From contig CAOLHI010000649.1 in NCBI GenBank assembly GCA_948474755.1, positions 124,001-188,000 on the forward strand: a DNA stretch of 64,000 nt, written 5' to 3'. Below are positions 54,591 to 64,000 of this stretch, piece by piece. This DNA is from Ctenosaura bakeri. Its lineage: Eukaryota > Chordata > Lepidosauria > Squamata > Iguanidae. The notes below the pieces were generated by a model that saw nothing but the letters and a program-made list of their open reading frames with translations, was not told the DNA's origin and did no database searches. The translations under genes and the position numbers were made by a program. Position 1 is the stretch's first letter, and each line of letters starts with the position of its first letter.

Positions 54591-55614
54591 CACCAATATG
54601 CCACCTCAGAGCATATTATCTTGGGTTTATGTCACATGTAGATAATGGGCAGTTACTTTTCTCAAAGAAAAGTTGTGAAGAATGATGGAAACAGGATTTT
54701 AGATGCAAGTAGCTGGGCCTAGGGGATGGACAGATTTGGGAAGTAATGGCTGCATCCTGACTGTGGCCCACCTTGGCACAAGCAGACAGCCATGGAGTTC
54801 TTTCTTGGGGTAAAAATGCTAACTTTGTTCCTTTTTATGCTCCCTCCCCAGTCAGAGCTTCTTGCACATGACAGCAGCTTCTCCTTGGCCTATCTGAAGT
54901 GTAGTTAATTTCTGCCAGACAGCCTGCTTCTCTCTACCCTTCTAGGTATATAATCCAATTCAGCCTAAGTTATGCAACAGAAATGAAGTCCATAACCTTG
55001 ACGAGGAATTCAAGCAATTAATAAGGCCAAATCCATTTTTAAGAATTTGGAAGAGGAAATGAAGCAACAGCTCTTTTTCTTCATGCTTTGCTGAGTAGGC
55101 AAAATTATCTTCACACCAAATTATTCTATCATTTAATAACAAGGAAAACAGCAACTTAATTAAAAGATGTGGATATGGTTAAGTGTGGATTCTGAACTCT
55201 TGGGAAATAACAAATCTCTCCAAGTTTAAATGTCATGTGTATATTTGTTTGTGAGAAGAAGTCAATTGAAAACACTACTAAATAAAAAATAATTGCAACC
55301 TAACTGAAAGAAAAGGTTTGCTAGACACATCACGTACCATATAGAAATAATATGGAACACAAAGATTAATTTGCTGAATGTCTATTGAATGCCTGCAAAT
55401 TAATCTTAACTCTGGATTGAGACCACAGCAACTTGGAAGGCTTATTGCCACAGAGAAAATGACATTATTGCATCATTATGGTATCTGGTGGCTGTTGGGG
55501 TAGTGGCTGTTGGGGTAGTGCTCTGGTTTTTAGTTTGAAAGATACTATTGCTGAAACTTTACTATCAAATTACATGGAAACCACCAGCCACCACTTGTTA
55601 CCAAGAGCTATAAT
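54591..55614. other. Unique DNA with a 16-bp duplication
   Basis: GGCTGTTGGGGTAGTG occurs twice in tandem near 55490-55521. No gene recognised. Confidence 0.5.
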
Positions 55615-56334
55615 TTGAGTCTACTCCTGGATTCAGCCCTGATGCTAGATGCTGAGGTTTCTGCTGTGACAAGGAGTGTATTTGCAAAGTTAAATCTAAT
55701 GTGCCAGCTGCCCCCGTTCCTTGGGACGTCTGTCTTGGCCATGGTGATATGTGCCCTAGGTGCATCGCAGTTGTAATGGGGGGCTGCCTTTGAACAGCAT
55801 TTGGAAACTTTAACTGGTCAAAATGGCTACAGCCAAGTTGCTAATGGATGCTCATTACAGAGAACATACAACTCCCTTGTTGCAACAGCTCCACTGTCTG
55901 CCAGTCTGTTTCCAGAATCAATTCAAAGCACTGGTCATGACCTCTAAAGCCCTACACAGCTCAGGTCCAGGCTATTTGAAGGACTGTATCTTCTCATATG
56001 AACTTGCCTGAGCTTTAAGATCTGCCGATAGATTTCCCTCTGTCCCATCACTTTACAGGACAGTTGGTGGGAACTAGAGCTTCTCTGAGACTGTTCCTGC
56101 ACTTGGGAACTCCCTAGGGAAGCTAGGACAGTTACTTCTTTGTTGCCTTTTTGGTTGCAGGTTGAGACCTTTCTTTTCCAGCAAGCCTTTGGAAATTGAT
56201 TTTTAATGAGAAAAGGCCTTTATGGTGCCATATTGTTTAATCTTTATTTTAAAGTGAGAGTTTAAATAGCTGAGGTTATATTGTGCTGTCACTCCCTTTA
56301 GCCTATAGTCTGGACAATAGGTTGAAATATTTGT
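55615..56334 (+). mobile_element. L2 LINE 3' end
   Basis: The frame at 55823-56011 reads YREHTTPLLQQLHCLPVCFQ, then 'FKALVMTSKALHSSGPGYLKDCIFSYELA', a clear L2 reverse-transcriptase C-terminal block. Downstream 'ctgttcctgcacttgggaactccctagggaagctagg' encodes the 'LGNSLP' block in another frame, and '.gaccttt.ttttccagcaagcctttggaa' follows. Several shifts and stops. It abuts a CR1 block. Confidence 0.8.
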
Positions 56335-56467
56335 TTAAATATGTTTAAATATTTGAAGGGATGTCATGCTTGTTTAAATATTTGAAGGGATGTCATGTTG
56401 AAGATGGAGCAAGCTGGTTTTTGCTGCTCCAGAGACTAGGACATGGAGCAATGGATTCAAACTGCAG
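56335..56467 (+). mobile_element. CR1 LINE, older copy, part 1
   Basis: 'tgtttaaatatttgaagggatgtcatgttgaagatggagcaagctggtttttgctgctccagagactaggacatggagcaatggattcaaactgcag' is the CR1 segment just upstream of its last 250 bp. A 27-bp stretch of it, starting TGTTTAAATATTTGAAGGGA, is duplicated (56342 and 56371, period 29). The copy breaks at 56467 and resumes at 57845. Confidence 0.75.
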
Positions 56468-57396
56468 GGCCCAGTGCTATTCAACATCTTCGTCAATGAT
56501 GTGGATGAAGGAGTAGGGGGCATGCTAATCAAATTTGCAGATGACATCAAATTGGGAGGAGTTACTAATAAAGCAGAGGACAGGATCAAAATTCAAAATG
56601 ACCTTGACAGATTGGAGAGCTGGGCCAAAGCTAACAAAATGAATTCAACAGAGAGAACTGTAAGGTCCTACACTTAGGCAGAAAAAATGGAAGGCACAAA
56701 TATAGGATGGGGGACACATGGCTGGATAACAGTATGTGTGAAAGGGATCTAGGTGTCTTGGTAAATCACAAGGTGAACATGAATCAGCAGTGTGACGCAG
56801 CAGCCAAGAAAGCCAATGTGATTCTTAGTTGCATCAGTAGGCGTGTGGTGTCCAGATCAAGGGAGGTAATGGTACCACTCTATTCTGCTTAGGTTAGACC
56901 TCATCTTGAATGCTGTGTCCAGTTCTGGGCACCTCAATTCAAGAAGGAGATCGACAAGCTGGAGTGTATGCAGAGGAGGGCAACCAAAATGGTGAAGAGT
57001 CTGGAAGCCATGCCCTATGAGGAATGGCTTCAAGAGCTGGGTATGTTTAGTCTGAAGAAGAGAAGGTTAAGAGAGGACATGATAACCATGTTTAAATATT
57101 TGAAGGGATGTCATGTTGAGGAGGGAAAGGGCTTGTTTTCTGCTGCTCCTAGGACAAGGAGCAATGGATTCAAGCTGCAGGAAAAAAGATTCCACCTGAA
57201 CCTCAAGAAGAACTTCCTGACAGTCAGAGCTGTCCGGCAGTGGAATATGGTGCCTCTGAGTGTGGTGGAGTCTCCTTCTTTGAAGGTTTTTAAGCAGAGG
57301 CTGGATGGCCATCTGTTGAGAGTGCTTTGATGTGTGTTCCTGCATAGCAGGGGCTTGGACTCAATGGCCTTTGTGGTCTATTCCAACTCTGTGGAT
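56468..57396 (+). mobile_element. CR1 LINE, younger copy with RT end
   Basis: 5'-truncated CR1 ORF2. The frame at 56474 reads MLFNIFVNDVDEGVGG, then LIKFADDIKLGG with the FADD box of the reverse-transcriptase active site. It continues as 'CERDLGVLVNHKVNMNQQCD' and then 'KRRLREDMITMFKYLKG' and 'FHLNLKKNFLTVRAVRQWNMVP' at 56968-57330. Only a few stops or shifts interrupt about 290 codons, so it is younger than the copy it sits in. The finger and palm domains upstream of FADD are missing. Confidence 0.85.
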
Positions 57397-57824
57397 GCCT
57401 TTTTGCATGGCATTTCTTAAGCGAAAGGGCCCCTTGAGCATCACGTAAATGTGAGGAGTGGTCCACATGATGCACTCACATTTAAGCGACGCTCAAGAGC
57501 GTGACGTGAACCGCTAGCGGATTTTCTTATTTTCGGTTTCAAGCCAAAAATGCCGTGCGGTTGCACAACGCTCAGGGGCGTGGAGCGCACTTACCTGCTG
57601 TGCACAGCCTCCTGAGCAGTGCCGGTCACACTTCCTGCCTCAGCACTAGCCTTCAACTCCCAGGCTGCACTGCAGTGGGAAGGGGAAGGGCACAGGCGGG
57701 GTGCTCGTGAGACCAGCAAGAAGCTGCTGCACCAAAGCAACAGGGACGTGACAGCCTCTCGCAAGAGGCTGCTCACGCGATCCCTGTGCTCCAGCACCGA
57801 GAACAGGTAAGTTGCAGAAAGGGC
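57397..57824 (+). mobile_element. CpG-containing MITE (group 2) in the CR1 tail
   Basis: The ends are GCCTTTTTGCA and TGCAGAAAGGGC, eroded versions of the group 2 ends. The interior follows 40300-40729: 'gggccccttgagcatcac', 'atgatgcactcacatttaagcgacgctcaagagcg', 'attttcggtttcaagccaaaaat'. It sits inside the terminal ATTCTATG repeat of the younger CR1. CTATG follows on the right; the left flank is altered (TGGAT). Confidence 0.75.
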
Positions 57825-57844
57825 CTATGATTCTATGAGTCTAT
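57825..57844 (+). mobile_element. CR1 terminal repeat, younger copy, continued
   Basis: CTATGATTCTATGAGTCTAT is the 3' terminal repeat of CR1. It belongs to the copy at 56468 and is separated from it by the MITE. Confidence 0.7.
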
Positions 57845-58077
57845 GAAAAGAAATTTCATCTCAACATCAAGAAGAACTTCCTGCTTGTAAGAGCAGTTTG
57901 ACAGTGGAATATGCTGTTTGGGAGTGTGGTGGAGTCTCATTCTTTGGAGGTTTTTAAACAGAGGCTGGATGGCCATTTGCTGAGGGTGCTTTGATGGTAT
58001 ATTTCTGCATGGCAGGAGTTGGACTCAAAGGCTGTTATGGTCTCTTCCAAATCCATGATTCTATGATTCTATTCCAT
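57845..58077 (+). mobile_element. CR1 LINE, older copy, part 2 (3' end)
   Basis: GAAAAGAAATTTCATCTCAA resumes exactly where the older copy stopped at 'ttcaaactgcag'. It then runs through 'aagaacttcctgcttgtaagagcagtttgacagtggaat' to the terminal TGATTCTATGATTCTATT. Together with 56335-56467 it makes one continuous CR1 3' end. Confidence 0.8.
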
Positions 58078-58140
58078 GTACTAACCAAGCCTGATCCTGC
58101 TTAGCTTTTGAGATCTGACAGGTTCTGGTGCCTTTGGGCT
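58078..58140 (-). mobile_element. 5S rRNA-like SINE head fragment
   Basis: 'tactaaccaagcctgatcctgcttagcttttgagatctgacag' is the complement of the 5S rRNA segment 'ctgatctcggaagctaagcagggtcgggcctggttagta'. The BovB-like tail is missing. It directly follows the CR1 end. A true 5S gene is excluded: about half of the gene is absent. Confidence 0.65.
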
Positions 58141-59773
58141 AGGTGTGTTTAAATTTACATATTTTGTATGAATTTTTTAAATCATCCACGTAGGTTACAC
58201 ACATCTCCCTACAGATGGATGCATACTTCAAAAAGTGCATATTGTTCCATTAGTACTTTGCAAAAATATCCACAGTCATATGTGTATTCCAGTATACAAA
58301 GTATATTTGATCTGTATCCAATCTGGACACTGTGAACCAAAAAAAAAAAAAATCTAATAGAAGATATTCAGGGAAACAATGAGATTAGCTTTGAAAGTTA
58401 GAACGCATTTTTTTAGCCTGATTGCTAAGAATTTTGTTTTGTTTTACTATTCTTAATGGGACTTTTCTAAGAAAAAAAAAGAAAGAGAGAGAACTTTTTT
58501 TTCCTGGTGATTAGTAATGAGATTCCTAATGATGAACCCTTGAGTCATACCCTGCTGCGAAGTTGCCAAGTATTTAAAACGCTTTTACTGCATCCACCTC
58601 ATTGTGAGTCAGAAAACTCAAAAAACTGCAGTGTACTCTACAGCTGTCATGGACCCTTCAGTCTTTGTTGCCTTCCCAGAAACACAAGACTTTGATTTGT
58701 GTCTGTGAAAATGATCGCTTCCAATTGCTTAATCCCTTAAGCTTTTCAAAGTGATTAAGCTGAGAAATGATTGAATTTCTTTGGAAATGTTTCTGGCTTT
58801 TGTGATATCTTGTGCAAGTTTTATCTTAAATCAGTCAACAATAGTTTCATAAAATATTTTGACTCAGGACAAGACCTAAAAGGAAAAAAAAACAACCTTT
58901 TCTTAAGTTTCTTGTAAAAGAATAGAAAATAAAGCTCCATCTTCGTGACTTAATTTGAACCAGGACTCACAGAGTGGGCTGTAAAGAAGGACATTCTGAA
59001 TGACGGTCTGAGCTAGGGGAAGTTACAAGCATCGGGCAGAATGGCTGTTTCTCCATGTAAGAATTCTGCACCACAAATTAAAAATTTCCTTCAGTTCCCA
59101 ATTTTTTAGAGTTGTAGAGAGAGAGGCACTGAAAACCATTCACACTTAGCATTTTTATATATATTTTTGTGTTCATAGTCCTTGCCTTTTCTTTGGATGC
59201 CTAAACGCTATTTCTAGATGCTTAACTGCAGTTTTAAGTTATTGTAATGCTAGAAATTTGGAAACTGAAAGAAGATTTCATTTGGAGAGCCTGAGTTCTT
59301 ATTTGTGGGGCAAATCCCTCATTTTGCCCTCACGCCACACCCGTAGCCTGAGCTGGCTCTACCTTTTGGTGCAGAGAGGGAGCTCCTCTGGTCCTCAACA
59401 TTTCCCCTAATGTAGGGATGGAAATCTTTGGGTATTTCATCCTCACATGATAGGATGGATAATTTTTTTGTATTTTTCTACTTGCTACAGGAGAAAAATA
59501 ATATTTTCAACCAGTATTTTTGCCCAGTATTGCCACCTGCTGAAGGGTCTGGGGAAATTATTCTGTGAGGAAATACATTTGTGTGTGGAGGGGTATAGAA
59601 AATGGTCATTCTGTGCAAAAAAACAAAACAAAAACACCACCACCTTCCATACTGTTTCCAGAAAGAAACACCTTAATGTAGATATTGTGCTTTTTGTGTG
59701 TGTTTCATGTATTTATGTATTCCCGTAATCAAGGTTGGGTTTTTATTTTCATTTTTGTTTTGCATGACAAACA

Positions 59774-59778
<5 letters not shown>
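58141..59778. other. Unique AT-rich DNA
   Basis: No gene or repeat recognised. A13 at about 58339-58351. The 93-codon frame at 59447-59728 has no domain. Confidence 0.5.

Positions 59779-59818
<40 letters not shown>
59779..59818. repeat. (GT)20 microsatellite
   Basis: Twenty uninterrupted GT units, also an alternating purine-pyrimidine tract. Confidence 0.98.
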
Positions 59819-59824
<6 letters not shown>

Positions 59825-59944
59825 ACCGCCACCATTTTTGAACAAAAACCCCACATACCCACATGTCAATCCATGATGCAATCCTGCATCAGACATATAG
59901 CTATGATCTTGCGGCCACTCTCCATCTCCTGACCTGCCCCTCCA

Positions 59945-60215
59945 AATCCACCTTTAAATCCAGGCATCCATAGCAAGGGATGAAGATTTGCAATGCTGGC
60001 AGGCAAGTTGCTGATGGATGATGCATCCAGCCCCCTCCCACTGGTGACAGGCAACACAATGACCAGAAGCAGGGGTCCTGTCATGACTGAGGAGTGTACC
60101 CATACTCATGGTGGGAGAGGCCTGGGTGCATCCTCCTTCTGGACTCTACTTGCCAACACCAAAGATCTCCATCCTTTGGTGCAGCTGGGTATACTTCAAC
60201 TTTGGGGACATTTAT
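59945..60215. mobile_element. Foldback element, eroded
   Basis: 'gggatgaagatttgcaatgctggc' and 'gatgatgcatccagccccctcccac' on the left pair with the complement of 'gtgggagaggcctgggtgcatcctcc' and 'gccaacaccaaagatctccatcct' on the right. The word GATGATGCATCCAGCCCC is shared exactly with the foldback at 27921-28182, so they look related. Confidence 0.6.
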
Positions 60216-60639
60216 GATTGTAGCAATTATGCCACAATTGGAAATGTGAATAGGAAAAAGCTATGATGGCATAGATCTAACTTTCATCACTGTAACAGAC
60301 TAACAAAATGCTAGCCATACTTTCAAATTCTATCTCTAAGTCTTGTAACTAGCCTGCCCTACTTGGCTGCTGCTCTCTGGTATGTTGGAGGAAGTTGTCC
60401 TTTCAGTAGGGTTCAGGTAAGATTCAGCTTATAGTGCAGTTGATTTTTTTGAACAAAATCCTATTTGTCAGAAGAAGAGGTGGTAGAAGGAATAGTGCAG
60501 CAGCAGAGAGAAAAGGACCACAGACACTGTGATGATGCATAGTGGAGAGATGACAGGAGAAACCATCCCTATTCGAAGATAAAACTGCCCGACCAGATCC
60601 TTATGTGGTGATGGTTGTCACTGCTCTCCTATGGCCACT
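60216..60639. other. Unique DNA, nothing recognised
   Basis: No gene or repeat recognised. 60395-60640 may be a flanking part of the next MITE. Confidence 0.45.
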
Positions 60640-60862
60640 CCTACAACCAAGTCACTTTAATGCTACAGAAATAAAGCACCATGATTCCACTGTGATGGCA
60701 ACATCCTATGGAATTCTTGAATGTGAAGTTAGGAAGGGATACTCAGAATTCTCAGTCAGGGAGCCCTAGTGCCTTCCCAAAGCCCAGAATTCCACTGGAT
60801 GGAGCCATGGCAATTAAAGGAACTCATAGTGCTGCAATTGGGTAGTGTGAAAGGGCCCAGGT
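60640..60862. mobile_element. Foldback MITE ending GTGAAAGGGCCC
   Basis: 'gatggcaacatcctatggaattct' on the left pairs with 'agaattccactggatggagccat' on the right. The right end is 'gtgctgcaattgggtagtgtgaaagggccc'. Same type as 43440-43605 and 29689-30135. Confidence 0.6.
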
Positions 60863-62611
60863 TATTATTTTTTTTAAAGAGTTCTGCTGACATAAGTGGC
60901 ATATAAGTTAAAAAGAGATTCTGGCTTTTGGAATCAGGCAAAACATGGCATTTTGACCTCAGATAGTGAAATGTCTTGAGCTGGTCCTAAGAACAGCTTT
61001 TTCAGGCACTTCAGGGTGGCATAGGGATGAACCCCCCTATTTGCTTGCAGTAACATGTTAAGGGTGTATGTGTTTTCTACTATGGCAGGGATGTGCCTCT
61101 AAAGGGCATTCCTCAGCCAACAAGCCCCTCTTAGATTTATTTTGTGTCTCATGTTAGGGGGAAGCTCATTTTTAAAAAGCTGGTTCCTGCTTTTGGAAGT
61201 TTCTAGGAGCAGTGATTTTGGATTAAAATAAGACTCAGGAGCCCACTACCACCTTATTTTGCTGCCCTCACTACATCTGCAAAGTCAGAAGCAGGCCTCG
61301 GGACATTTTGGGCTCCTTTGATTCTTCTTTTCCTTCCTATGTTTGGGGCTTGTGTAGCCCATAATGGGTCCAGGGTAGAAAAATTGTCCCTGGATTCCTG
61401 GAGCCTCCTAATCTTTACACTACAGTCTCATACCCTCCAACATTCACAGGTGGAAGTAGGGACACATGTGACTGAACAACATCAGGGTGTGGTCAAAAGA
61501 CTGTGGCTAGACAACAAGAGAGCAAAAGTTCTTAATGAGAAAGAACATGCAGAACCTCTTACCCAAGAGTAATTTCTGCATATGGGAACATACTTCTAGG
61601 TAATAAGTACATGATTGCAAATAAAACATTTCTCAAAGTAAGTAGAGTAAAAAATTTCAACTTCTGTACACCAGGCTGAGGCATAGGGAGAGGACTTTAG
61701 ATTTTTTTTTTTAAAAAAAACCTCTACAAAAATGGATTCAGGCCAGCACACGTCTGATTAGATGATCTTGTCATAAATGGGAAGGCACCTTTCCATCAGT
61801 GCATGCCTCTGACTGACATTAATACAGGCCTGACAAATATCTGCATTCAAATGCACAAGTCAATGTCCATTTTGATAAGTACACATGTTTTTCTGCTTGG
61901 CTTGAACAAGAATGTGAAAATTCACAGCTAATCAATCCTACTCCACCTCATCCCTGGATGCATAGTAAATAAGATATATTTGGCAGAGAGTGAGGGAGAG
62001 CATAGTTTAGGATTATTGTCTGCACACAACAATGTCCATGTCAGAAATCCAGCGTCACGGATTTAACTAGCATTCCTACATTAAGAACAACAACAGCCTC
62101 ATCAGATTTTTTGTTTATGCAGAGAAGGACCCTGCACTGGCAGACATGGGGGGGGGGCTTTTTGATTACAACTAACTCCCCAGACATCTATCCTATTAAT
62201 TTGGCAATAGAGTATGATGGCATTGATTTTGGCCTATAGCCCTCATGAGCTCTAACTAACCAGTCCAATAATAAGAGATTGTGCGATTTGAAGTAGTACC
62301 ACCAATGTTAAAGGATTTTAGAATTATAGTAGAAAACATCCAGAGAGGCAAAGATTCTTCACCTTTGATAGGGGCTGGTTCTTTTTCAGTACATCTGGCC
62401 CATGCATGGAGGTTCCCCATTCACTACGGTGTAGGAGTGAGGTAAACTCTGGGAAGCCCTTTCTTACCGATTATTGATTCAGAATCTGATACTCAAATGC
62501 CATGTGTCCTTCCACAGAAGTTAAAAGATGACAACACCACCAGTATTGTACCAGTTGGCTATAAATAAAATGAAATAAATTCTGAATATAAAACATAAAT
62601 TCCAGCAAAGC
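60863..62611. other. Mostly unique DNA with one MITE scrap
   Basis: 'cataccctccaacattcacaggtggaagtagggacacatgtg' at about 61420-61465 resembles one end of a known short MITE. The 84-codon frame at 61318-61572 crosses it and has no domain. Nothing else is recognised. Confidence 0.5.
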
Positions 62612-62815
62612 AGTATAGTACAATGGCTATAGTGTTGGACTAATATTTGCAAAACCCAGGGTCAAAAGTCAACAGTAGCTGCAAACTAACTGATCTTGGG
62701 CCAATCACCATTTCTCCAACTTGCCTATATCATAGAGTTCCTGCAAGGATAAAATGAGGGCGAGGAGATAACTGTATGTTACTCTGGGGAAAGATGCATT
62801 AAATCAATGCATAAA
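62612..62815 (+). mobile_element. tRNA-derived CORE/MIR-like SINE
   Basis: The head 'cagtatagtacaatggctatagtgttggact' carries an A-box-like part, and 'agggtcaaaagtc' is a weak B box. 'ctgatcttgggccaatcaccatttctcc' is the core. 'agttcctgcaaggataaaatgagg' and 'gcattaaatcaatgcataaatgaatg' form the MIR/L2-like 3' part. This tail differs from the BovB-tailed SINEs in the window. Confidence 0.7.
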
Positions 62816-63722
62816 TGAATGTAATTTAAGGTTCTATAAGAACCGTAATTATTTTTTTTTCTCTTATACCAACTGCTCATCTGCACATCATGCTGTTATG
62901 CTCAAATTACAAAGATGTTTGCTCTGTCATTTTATACAAACATCCCAGGGAATTGTTTAGTACTGTGATACCAATTAGGTAAATGTATTCAGAAAGACTA
63001 TAGAAATGTGATATAGAATAAACCCTGTGGATTCCATCACACATTCTGAATTTTAGAATACAGAAGATGCCTGTTGAAAAATGGCTTCATTTTTAATGCT
63101 ATCTGAATTTTATTTGCAAAACCAGTTTCACCAATGTCCTCTGATAACTTTGACAAATGATGTGTTATCTTCACTGTGTTTCCTACTGATGACTCAATTT
63201 CTCTGCTTCCTCATTGTATTTCACAATGTGTCAGGAATGATCATCATGTTTTTGGGTGAAGGTGACAGAGCAAAGGAGTTTCAAAAAGACCCGTCATTCT
63301 CTGAAAATAAAATGTCTTCATATAACAGTTCATTTCTCCACAGCTGCACATTTTACATCCTGCAAGAGCAGATAGTGTAGGTTATGATGATCCTGGTCTA
63401 GTTAACAGCTATATTTTAATGCCTGCTGCCAGCACTAGTTCCAAATTCAGCAGCATCATTTTCCAGAAAGAGATGGAAGCTGCATTCCCACTAAGCCTAG
63501 AAGTAAGCCACACTGAATTCGTTAGATTTACTTCTCACTCTACATGTGTTGGATTTGTATTCTTAAGGCCCTACTGATGCTTGTATCAAGATGTTCCACC
63601 ACCCAACATACATTCAGTGGCTTATTGCAGTAAGAGTTGATATTTATATGAAGCAGATAAAGCATCCATTTCTTTGTACACATAGGAAGGAAGGGGCTCT
63701 TATCTGCTTAATGTGAGACATA
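62816..63722. other. Unique AT-rich DNA
   Basis: No gene recognised. 63490-63570 has an eroded 'agaagtaag.c.cactgaattc' word typical of a common short reptile repeat. The 99-codon frame at 63081-63380 is hydrophobic in its middle but matches nothing I know. Confidence 0.5.
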
Positions 63723-64000
63723 TGTTACTGCGGTTTCTAGACTGGACTTGTGGGATATTAGATATTACTTTGATATCAATAATTTGGCCTTCTTTACCCA
63801 TTCCTCTCCACATGCTGCGAGGCCCCCGGACAAGCTCGCAGACAGGCACGGCCGCTAATTGCTGTAATATTCCAAACAAATACAGGCAGGCCAGAAATAG
63901 CCGTCCCGCCACTTCAGGAGTCCTCAAGGCAAGTACCACATTATGTATGCATGCTACTTACAAAGGACTCCCTGCCCCGAGCAGGCAGCTTGACAAGCCG
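63723..64000 (+). mobile_element. LTR of family B, copy 2, cut by window end
   Basis: It starts TGTTACTGCGG, matching TGTTACTACGG at 33949. It continues in parallel: 'ttgatatcaataatttggcc', 'cccggacaagc.cg.agacaggc.cg.ccg.taat', 'tattccaaac', 'aggcaggc'. The rest lies outside the window, so it is unknown whether an internal region follows. Confidence 0.7.

Noticed and set aside
56474..57330. Reverse transcriptase-like protein as a functional gene
   Set aside because: It is a 5'-truncated CR1 LINE with stops between its parts and no upstream domains.
58078..58140. 5S rRNA gene
   Set aside because: Only part of the 5S sequence is present and the same segment recurs as a SINE head at 17540 and 29950; there is no poly-T terminator in a suitable place.

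Overview
This is vertebrate nuclear DNA, almost certainly from a squamate reptile (lizard or snake). I see no host protein-coding exon, rRNA, tRNA or other host gene that I can defend. Every open frame is short, lies in repeats or unique AT-rich DNA, and matches no family I recognise, apart from decayed reverse-transcriptase and endonuclease pieces of retroelements. The squamate call rests on the repeat mix: a BovB-type (RTE) LINE endonuclease fragment, SINEs carrying a 5S rRNA-like head and a BovB-like tail, L2 and CR1 LINE 3' ends, CORE/MIR-like SINEs, and a heavy load of small DNA transposons (MITEs). I cannot name the species.

Layout. 0-13 kb: a hAT-type MITE (1604-1931), an LTR fragment (about 3.3-3.8 kb), a pogo/Tigger-type MITE with TA flanks (5600-5960), an unclassified repeat (about 9.1-9.4 kb) and a large foldback element (11.7-12.4 kb). 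13-20 kb: a BovB fragment, simple repeats, several foldback MITEs, a 5S-headed SINE, and a second copy of the first LTR family with a candidate primer-binding site. 20-32 kb: L2 LINE copies interrupted by younger elements, a 764-bp hAT element, a CR1 end with a 22-bp triplication, a SINE split by a MITE, and a 262-bp foldback. 32-46 kb: an 860-bp LTR, several CpG-rich MITEs, two more hAT-type MITEs and CORE-type SINEs. 46-64 kb: mostly unique AT-rich DNA with MITEs, a 20-bp minisatellite, a nested CR1/CR1/MITE block (56.3-58.1 kb), and a 5'-truncated view of a second copy of the 34-kb LTR at the window end.

The most informative result is two groups of non-autonomous DNA transposons whose boundaries and target-site duplications (TSDs) can be read directly. 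Group 1 has ends like CAGTGGYRTAGCTAGG and 8-bp TSDs (four copies, each 7/8 matching). Group 2 has ends GCCCTTTYCGCAC and 5-bp TSDs; three copies have perfect TSDs of the form CNNNG, and two sequence subfamilies share the same ends. Nested insertions give a relative age order. I found no new gene system; the novelty here, if any, is in the mobile elements.
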